Shown here in pieces: positions 13,759-17,895 of a DNA stretch of 17,895 nt. Under the pieces are notes generated by a model. It had not been told where the DNA came from and made no database searches. It worked only from the letters and a program-made list of their open reading frames with translations. Origin of the DNA: Actinomycetota bacterium (GTDB taxonomy: Bacteria; Actinomycetota; UBA4738; HRBIN12); assembly GCA_004366195.1 (NCBI GenBank), contig ML214173.1, positions 3,540 through 21,434 of the forward strand. The letters are read 5' to 3'. The translations under genes and the position numbers were made by a program. Position 1 is the stretch's first letter, and every line of letters starts with the position of its first letter.

Positions 13759-15152
13759 CAGAGGAAGCTCCTCCCCACCGCCCCCTCCGGCACCTCCAGC
13801 CCGTAGAGCCGGAGGATCGATGGACCGACGTCCACGAGCCGCAACCCGGAGACCTCGCCGGTCGGCTGGCCCGGCGCGCCGGTCATGGCGAAGATCCCGG
13901 CGCGGTCGTGGTTCGCGCCGTCGGGGCCGGTGTCGTTCTCGTAGGTGTAGATGCTGGGGTTGCCGACCGACCCGACCGAGCGCCACGCGAGGTCCCCGAA
14001 GTACACGATCAGGTCCGGCGCCACCCCCCGCACGTCCGGGTAGACGTCCTGGGGCTTGAAGACCCTGGTACCGAGGGGCTCCCCGTCGGGGCCCGGCATG
14101 GCCTCGAGCTTGGCGACGAGCTCGTCGCGAACCTCCTCGTAGCGGGAGGGCTCGACGACGCCCTGGGGCTCGCGCCCCTTCACGTTGAGGAACAGGCGGC
14201 CGTAGTACCCGCCGTCCCCCCAGGCAACCGTGCGACTCCAGTCGATCTCGGCGTCCTTGATCGGGATGACGCGGTCCGGGGTCGAGGCGAGGGTCAGGTA
14301 CCCCTCCCGGATGAGCCAGTCGTTGAAGCAGATCCCCCCCATCATCGGGCGGGCGCCGTGGTCGCTCATGACGATCACCACGGCGTCCTCCGGCAAGGCC
14401 TCGAGGAGCGAGCCGACCTGCTCATCGAGGAACCGATAGTAGTCGTGGAACGCCGTCTCGTACGGGTTGCCGGGCTCGTGCAGCGGGTGGGTCGGGTCGT
14501 AGTGCTGCCAGAACACGTGGTGGAGGCGGTCGGGGGCGATCTCGCACAGCATGAAGAAATCCCACGGCTTCTCGCGCGCGAGTCGCCGGCCGACCCGGAA
14601 CCGGCGCTCGGTCATCCGGAACACCTGGTCGAGCACGACGTCGTAGCCGGCCTTGCGGAAGTCGGGGATGTCGAAGATGTAGTCGTTGCCCGGCCCGAGC
14701 TCCTCGGCGATCTCGACCTCCAGCTCCTGCGGGTAAGCGAAGCGCTCCGCCGAGGGCGGCGTGAGGAAGCACCCCACCCGCCACCCGGGGAAGGTCTTCG
14801 GGGGTGGGAACGAGGGCGGCACCCCGATCAGGAGCGAGCGCAGGCCGCGCGCACCGAGGAGATCCCAGACCGCCGGCTCCTTCACCGACCCCGAGTGCGC
14901 GATGGCGAGGCCGTCGTAGCTCGTGTCCTTCCGGTTGCGGAACCCGTAGATCCCGAGCTGACCGGGCGTCTTCCCCGTCATCGCGCACGCCCAGGCCGGC
15001 ACGGTGATCGGCGGGGTGATGCTCTCGAGCTCCCCGTGCATCCCGCGCTCCATGAGCGCGTGCAGGTTCGGCGTCTCGTCCTTGAGGTCGCGGAGGAGCT
15101 GGGGCGTGCCGCAGTCCAGCCCGATCACCGCGACCCGCGGTGCGTCGGTCAT
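13758..15152 (-). CDS. alkaline-phosphatase-superfamily phosphodiesterase/nucleotide pyrophosphatase
   Basis: The 464-residue protein belongs to the type I phosphodiesterase/nucleotide pyrophosphatase branch of the alkaline phosphatase superfamily. The two-metal site is complete: D13 in IGLDCGTP, probable nucleophile T50 in PPITVPAWACAMTG, D208 and H212 in PDRLHHVFW, D264-H265 in VMSDHGARP and H415 in GANHDRAGIF. No signal peptide or membrane helix is seen, so it should be cytoplasmic. Members cleave phosphate mono- or diesters of nucleotides or lipids; the substrate is unknown. Coupling to cysC suggests a substrate linked to APS, PAPS, PAP or sulfated products. ATG 15152 has GAGGA four bases upstream and a structured leader. 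Confidence 0.9.
   Translation of the reverse strand: MTDAPRVAVIGLDCGTPQLLRDLKDETPNLHALMERGMHGELESITPPITVPAWACAMTGKTPGQLGIYGFRNRKDTSYDGLAIAHSGSVKEPAVWDLLGARGLRSLLIGVPPSFPPPKTFPGWRVGCFLTPPSAERFAYPQELEVEIAEELGPGNDYIFDIPDFRKAGYDVVLDQVFRMTERRFRVGRRLAREKPWDFFMLCEIAPDRLHHVFWQHYDPTHPLHEPGNPYETAFHDYYRFLDEQVGSLLEALPEDAVVIVMSDHGARPMMGGICFNDWLIREGYLTLASTPDRVIPIKDAEIDWSRTVAWGDGGYYGRLFLNVKGREPQGVVEPSRYEEVRDELVAKLEAMPGPDGEPLGTRVFKPQDVYPDVRGVAPDLIVYFGDLAWRSVGSVGNPSIYTYENDTGPDGANHDRAGIFAMTGAPGQPTGEVSGLRLVDVGPSILRLYGLEVPEGAVGRSFL
13761..13773 (-). promoter_or_regulatory. hairpin covering the cysC ribosome-binding site
   Basis: In the mRNA GAGGA pairs with UCCUC around a GCU loop, hiding the only Shine-Dalgarno (GGAGGAG) of cysC a few bases before its ATG. 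A ribosome finishing the upstream gene would melt it. This fits strict translational coupling of the two genes. Confidence 0.4.
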
Positions 15153-15182
15153 CGCGTCCTCACGGGTCGGCCGTCACGGAAC

Positions 15183-15214
15183 GGGAGCCCCGGGGGCTCC
15201 CGCGCGCCATCCTA
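15183..15214 (-). promoter_or_regulatory. -10 box and 5'-end hairpin of the phosphodiesterase-cysC operon
   Basis: Minus-strand TAGGAT (15209-15214) fits TANNNT. Seven bases further, at the predicted transcript start, begins the inverted repeat GGGAGCC/GGCTCCC (15183-15201). The mRNA would thus carry a 7-8 bp hairpin at its very 5' end, about 30 bases before the start codon. Such 5'-terminal stems commonly protect mRNA from decay. No -35 is visible. Confidence 0.4.
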
Positions 15215-15255
15215 CCAAGGCCGCCCGGGGCTCCGGCCTGGGATGATGGGTCGCC

Positions 15256-15654
15256 GTGAAGCTGCTGCGGACCGTGCTGTACGTCGAGGCGCTCGCCCTG
15301 CTCGCGTGGGCCGTGCTCGCCGGCCTGTTCCCGGGCCCGGTAACGGCCGCCCTCGGGGAGCGGGTGCCCCACGTCGCCGAGCCGTGGGTCCGGATGACGG
15401 CCGTCTCGGCCTTCGGCTTCGCCATGATGATGGTCCTGGTCGCGGTGGAGATCGAGCGCCGCTGGTGGTTCTCCTGGGCCTTCGTCATCACCGCCCTCGG
15501 GATCGCGGTGCTGTCGGCCTGGACGGCGGTTGCCGGGCTCCTCGACGCCCGTCCGCCGCGCCCGTGGTGGATCCTGGCGGCCGTCAGCGCCGCGTGCGCC
15601 GTCGCCCTCATCGTCGGGATCGGCAAGACCGGGCTCGAGCGCCAACCGGAGTAG
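15256..15654 (+). CDS. small four-helix membrane protein, unknown function
   Basis: The 132-residue product has four hydrophobic segments (about 7-28, 46-66, 70-93, 104-122), short loops and a polar tail (KTGLERQPE). No conserved catalytic residues or named family are recognised. It starts at GTG 15256, divergent from the phosphodiesterase with 103 bases between. There is no Shine-Dalgarno, but TGGGATGAT, an extended -10-like element, ends 8 bases before the start. It converges on the 81-residue ORF. The regular membrane topology and lack of an alternative gene support it. An open frame on the opposite strand reads as low-complexity basic peptide and is a shadow. Confidence 0.7.
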   Translation: MKLLRTVLYVEALALLAWAVLAGLFPGPVTAALGERVPHVAEPWVRMTAVSAFGFAMMMVLVAVEIERRWWFSWAFVITALGIAVLSAWTAVAGLLDARPPRPWWILAAVSAACAVALIVGIGKTGLERQPE

Positions 15655-15659
15655 CCGCG

Positions 15660-15905
15660 TCAGCGCCGGGGCCGATCCCGGTCCGAGCGGACCCCCTCGC
15701 GCTCGCACACCGCCGTCACGGGCTCCGCGCTCTCCACGAAGCGGGCGACCGCCAGCCACCCCTCGGCGGCCCGGAAGTCGCCCGCCGCCACCGCCTCCGC
15801 GAACGCCGCGGCGATCTCCTCGAGCCGTCGCCCCCTGCGCATCGCAAGGGGTATCGGCCGATCCTCCGCCAGCCTGAAGCCCGACCGCCCCGACGCCGCG
15901 AGCAC
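15660..15905 (-). CDS. small hypothetical protein
   Basis: This 81-residue ORF has a central helix-like, alanine-rich stretch (LEEIAAAFAEAVAAGDFRAAEGWLAVARFVESAEP, about 28-62) that resembles one helical repeat, flanked by arginine-rich ends. No family is recognised. The GTG at 15905 follows a TACCAT box by 8 bases; an ATG at residue 22 is a possible shorter start. It stops five bases from the convergent membrane-protein gene and lies about 70 bases downstream of the sugar transferase stop on the same strand. It is probably a real small gene, but it could be spurious. Confidence 0.5.
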   Translation of the reverse strand: MLAASGRSGFRLAEDRPIPLAMRRGRRLEEIAAAFAEAVAAGDFRAAEGWLAVARFVESAEPVTAVCEREGVRSDRDRPRR

Positions 15906-15913
15906 GGCTCGGG

Positions 15914-15919
15914 ATGGTA
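15914..15919 (-). promoter_or_regulatory. possible -10 box of the 81-aa ORF
   Basis: Minus-strand TACCAT fits TANNNT and ends 8 bases before GTG 15905, the same arrangement as the other leaderless candidates. It sits in the 67-base gap after the sugar transferase stop, which otherwise shows nothing. Confidence 0.35.
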
Positions 15920-15972
15920 CCCGGCCCGAGGGCTCGGGTGTGGGAGCTCCGCGAGGACGGGCCGACCCCGGG

Positions 15973-17460
15973 TCAGTAGGCGCCGCGGCGCAGCAGGACG
16001 ACGGGGATCGTCTTCAGCACGATGAACAGGTCGTAGGCGAGCGACCAGTTCTCGATGTAGAAGAGGTCCCGCCGCACGTAGTCCTCGAAGGAGAGGTCGC
16101 TTCGCCCGCTCACCTGCCACAGCCCGGTGATCCCCGGCGGCGCCTCGAGCCTCGCGAAGTGCCACTCCTCGTACTCGGCGACCTCCTCCGGCAGCGGCGG
16201 GCGCGGGCCCACGAGGGACATGTCGCCCCGGATCACGTTCCAGAGCTGCGGGAGCTCGTCCACGCTCCAGCGCCGGAGCCACCGCCCGACCCTCGTCACG
16301 CGGGGGTCATCGCGCAGCTTGAACAGGGGGCCGTCCACCTCGCTCCGCGGCCGGAGTTCGGCGAGGCGCTCCTCCGCGTCCTCGTACATCGAGCGGAACT
16401 TCAGCATCACGAACGGCCGCCCCCCCTCCCCCACCCGGCGCTGCCGGTACAGGACGGGGCCCGGGGAATCGAGCTTGATGGCGACGGCCGCGAGGAGCCA
16501 GAGCGGAGCCGTCAGGACGAGGCCGAGACCCGCCACCACGAGGTCGAACGCGCGCTTGACCGCGCGCTGCGACCGGCTGAGGCGGGCGGGCCGAAGCGCG
16601 AGGGACATCACGCCGCCGATCGGCTGCGCCGAGAGGCGCGAGGAGAGCACCACGGGGAGGCTCGCGCTGACCCGGACCTCCAGCCCCTCGAGCCGCACGA
16701 TCCTCGCGATCTGCTTCATCTCCTCGGCCGAGACGGCGCTCGAGGCGACGAACACGCACTCCGCCTGCTCCCGGCGCACGAGCTCCCGGAGCTCGCCGAT
16801 GTGCCCCACGACCGGGAGCTCGAGGTCCGGACACGCTTCCTCGGAAGTCCGGACGAGCCCGATCGGAGCGAAGCCGGTCTCCCGCGTGTCCATCGAGGCC
16901 ACGAGCGCCATGGCCTCGGCGTTCGTGCCGACCACGAGGGTCCGGAAGACCAGGCGGCCCACCGCGCGCTCCCGTCGGATCTGCGCGTGCCAGAGGCGCC
17001 GACCCCCGAGCGTCAGCACGAGCGCGAAGGCCCACGCACTCACGAACCACGAGCGCGAGAGCGTGGACCTGGTCCAGAACCCGAACGTGAGCAGCGCCGT
17101 CACGCCGATCGTCACGGCGAGGAACACGCGGCGGAACTCCTCGGCCGCCGTGAACCGGTGCGTCTCGTAGAGGCGGAACGCCTGGAAGACCGCTGCGTTT
17201 CCGAAGGGCGCGAGCACGGTGATCGGCAGGAGGTCGGCCGGCGCGTGCCAGCCGTAGGAGACCGTCCGGGCGAGGACGAGCGCGAGGGCCACGCACGCGC
17301 CGTCCGTGAGCGCCATGAGCCGGTACAGGCGTCGGTACTCGAGACGAGCCGGGAGCGTCCCCGTCCGGGGTGGGGCGAGAGCGGTGGGTGCGGACGCTCC
17401 AACCGGCGCGGTGGTCGTGCCCGCCGGTTCCCTCCGCACGTGGTCCCCCTCCCTCGACAT
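15973..17460 (-). CDS. polyprenyl-phosphate sugar-1-phosphate transferase (exopolysaccharide initiation)
   Basis: This membrane enzyme moves a sugar-1-phosphate from a nucleotide sugar to undecaprenyl phosphate, the first step of exopolysaccharide or capsule assembly (WbaP/CpsE/WcaJ class). The 495-residue product has a disordered N-terminus, about four helices (50-68, 78-96, 111-129, 137-153), a Rossmann-like central domain (170-290, VVGTNAEAMALV), then the catalytic C-terminus: KRAFDLVVAGLGLVLTAP re-entrant helix (303-320), LKFRSMYEDAEE (353-364), the Asp-Glu pair in SVDELPQLWNVIRGDMSLVGPRP (D401, E402) and PPGITGLWQVSGR. ATG 17460 is chosen for GAGGA seven bases upstream; longer frames to 17601 and beyond read through the promoter. 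Sugar specificity is unknown. Confidence 0.95.
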   Translation of the reverse strand: MSREGDHVRREPAGTTTAPVGASAPTALAPPRTGTLPARLEYRRLYRLMALTDGACVALALVLARTVSYGWHAPADLLPITVLAPFGNAAVFQAFRLYETHRFTAAEEFRRVFLAVTIGVTALLTFGFWTRSTLSRSWFVSAWAFALVLTLGGRRLWHAQIRRERAVGRLVFRTLVVGTNAEAMALVASMDTRETGFAPIGLVRTSEEACPDLELPVVGHIGELRELVRREQAECVFVASSAVSAEEMKQIARIVRLEGLEVRVSASLPVVLSSRLSAQPIGGVMSLALRPARLSRSQRAVKRAFDLVVAGLGLVLTAPLWLLAAVAIKLDSPGPVLYRQRRVGEGGRPFVMLKFRSMYEDAEERLAELRPRSEVDGPLFKLRDDPRVTRVGRWLRRWSVDELPQLWNVIRGDMSLVGPRPPLPEEVAEYEEWHFARLEAPPGITGLWQVSGRSDLSFEDYVRRDLFYIENWSLAYDLFIVLKTIPVVLLRRGAY

Positions 17461-17475
17461 CCGTCGATCCTCGAC

Positions 17476-17507
17476 GCCGGACGCCCGCTCCCGGGCCGGG
17501 CGCCGGC
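17476..17507 (-). promoter_or_regulatory. hairpin in the leader of the sugar transferase mRNA
   Basis: GCCGG (17476-17480) with CCGGC (17503-17507), and CGCCCG (17482-17487) with CGGGCG (17497-17502), give an 11-bp stem with a single bulged base and a 9-base loop. Its base is 3 nt from the Shine-Dalgarno (17468-17472). A leader of about 75 bases with such a stem stands out next to the leaderless genes of this window and suggests translational or decay control. Confidence 0.4.
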
Positions 17508-17543
17508 AGGATGGCGGCGGATGGCCTCCCCCGATGCGAGGCA

Positions 17544-17549
17544 AGGATA
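17544..17549 (-). promoter_or_regulatory. possible -10 box of the sugar transferase gene
   Basis: Minus-strand TATCCT fits TANNNT and would start transcription near 17537, giving a leader of about 75 bases. The inverted repeat at 17569-17592 would then cover roughly -33 to -56, a typical activator or -35-overlapping operator position. Confidence 0.35.
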
Positions 17550-17568
17550 CCCCGGTAGCGGTTCGGCG

Positions 17569-17592
17569 GGGATAGGTCCAAAGCCCTATCCC
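17569..17592. repeat. perfect inverted repeat between divergent polysaccharide genes
   Basis: GGGATAGG (17569-17576) and CCTATCCC (17585-17592) are exact reverse complements around an 8-base spacer. The 24-bp element is AT-richer than its surroundings and sits midway between the two divergent genes. It has the size and symmetry of a dimeric transcription-factor site. No specific regulator can be named from the sequence. Confidence 0.5.
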
Positions 17593-17620
17593 TCTCCGCA
17601 CATCCGAGCGAGGGGCCGGG

Positions 17621-17626
17621 TAGGCT
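17621..17626 (+). promoter_or_regulatory. -10 box of the DUF4012-like gene
   Basis: TAGGCT fits TANNNT and ends 7 bases before ATG 17634, so the transcript would be leaderless. No Shine-Dalgarno is present. The inverted repeat at 17569-17592 would lie at about -42 to -65. Confidence 0.45.
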
Positions 17627-17633
17627 CCCCCGG

Positions 17634-17895
17634 ATGGACCGGCGACGGGGGGTGCGGATCGGGGTCGCGGCGGCCATCGCGCTCACGGCGCTGGGCGCGG
17701 TCGGGGCCCTCACGGCCGGTCTGGCCGCCCGCCGCGACCTGGTCGCGGCCCGGAGCGCCCTGGAGCGGGCGCGGGACGCCCTGGGCGACGGCGACCTGGA
17801 GGCGGCCGCGACGGCCCTCGCCGAGGCCGAGCGACGCTCCCTCGCGGCCGAGCGGACCGCCCGCGGGCCCTGGCTGCGAGCCCTGGCGTGGGCCC
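17634..17895 (+). CDS. DUF4012-like protein (N-terminal part, cut by window end)
   Basis: The first 87 residues are seen. They show a basic start (MDRRRGVRIG), one membrane helix (about 9-31), then an alanine/arginine-rich helical stretch (RRDLVAARSALERARDALGDGDLEAAATALAEAERR) and RGPWLRALAWA. This layout, a helix followed by 'ARsAL..GDLeaA..al..A' and then a 'P.L..La..P' segment, is how DUF4012 proteins start as I know them. That family often accompanies exopolysaccharide glycosyltransferase loci in actinobacteria; its function is unknown. The divergent sugar transferase supports the reading. The rest of the gene, needed to confirm the domain, is outside the window. Confidence 0.65.
   Translation, partial: MDRRRGVRIGVAAAIALTALGAVGALTAGLAARRDLVAARSALERARDALGDGDLEAAATALAEAERRSLAAERTARGPWLRALAWA

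Noticed and set aside
13759..13986. Extension of CysC upstream to 13986
   Set aside because: The added frame lies over the C-terminus of the phosphodiesterase and is not CysC-like. The family N-terminus begins at MCEHKGFTVWFTG.
15174..15626. 150-codon minus-strand frame opposite the four-helix membrane protein
   Set aside because: It has low-complexity Ala/His/Arg composition with no membrane or domain pattern, while the plus-strand frame has regular membrane topology.
17461..17601. Earlier start for the sugar transferase at 17601
   Set aside because: It would translate through the predicted promoter and the inverted repeat. ATG 17460 has a well-spaced GAGGA.
1..17895. CRISPR arrays, tRNA/rRNA genes, insertion sequences, attachment sites, toxin-antitoxin or phage-defence modules
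   Set aside because: I found no regularly spaced repeats, tRNA-like folds, terminal inverted repeats with a transposase, or defence-family motifs. The window is mainly conserved chromosomal genes.

Overview
This is a very GC-rich, gene-dense window that looks like a chromosomal segment of an actinobacterium, probably a poorly characterised or uncultured lineage. That assignment is inference. It rests on a CBS-less GuaB3-type IMP dehydrogenase paralogue beside guaA, a class E sortase, a multi-pass membrane protein directly after sucCD (where actinobacteria often carry perM/DUF6350), many GTG starts, and a run of genes whose only visible start signal is a TANNNT-like -10 box 6-9 nt before the start codon, as in actinobacterial leaderless transcription. 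I saw no rRNA, tRNA, CRISPR array, insertion sequence, integrase or phage gene.

Layout. At 1-219 is the end of a membrane protein (+). At 258-3996 is a tightly coupled minus-strand operon: a stand-alone cobalamin-binding subunit, sucC, sucD and a PerM-like membrane protein. Together these suggest methylmalonyl-CoA (or a related acyl-CoA) to succinyl-CoA to succinate plus nucleoside triphosphate. Divergent from it (4056-5677, +) are a 55-residue ORF missing from simple gene calls and, overlapping it by ATGA, an N,N-dimethylformamidase beta-subunit-like protein. At 5683-7884 (-) is a PcrA/UvrD helicase, divergent from a class E sortase and a GNAT acetyltransferase (+).

At 9293-12313 (-) is a purine operon, guaB3-guaA-cutA, with a structured leader and a possible leaderless upstream ORF overlapping the guaB3 start. 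At 12437-13027 (-) is an orphan lipoprotein with a calcium-loop-like C-terminus. At 13132-15152 (-) an alkaline-phosphatase-superfamily phosphodiesterase is coupled to an APS kinase (cysC) through overlapping start/stop codons and a hairpin that may hide the cysC ribosome-binding site. Two small uncharacterised genes follow. The right edge (15973-17895) looks like the start of an exopolysaccharide locus: a WbaP/CpsE-like polyprenyl-phosphate sugar-1-phosphate transferase and a divergent DUF4012-like protein, with a perfect 8+8 bp inverted repeat between them.

Most of the window is conserved housekeeping. The parts most worth a second look are the 55-aa ORF/dimethylformamidase-like pair, the cysC-phosphodiesterase pair, the guaB3 leader, the operator-like repeat in front of the polysaccharide genes, and the recurring leaderless promoter pattern.
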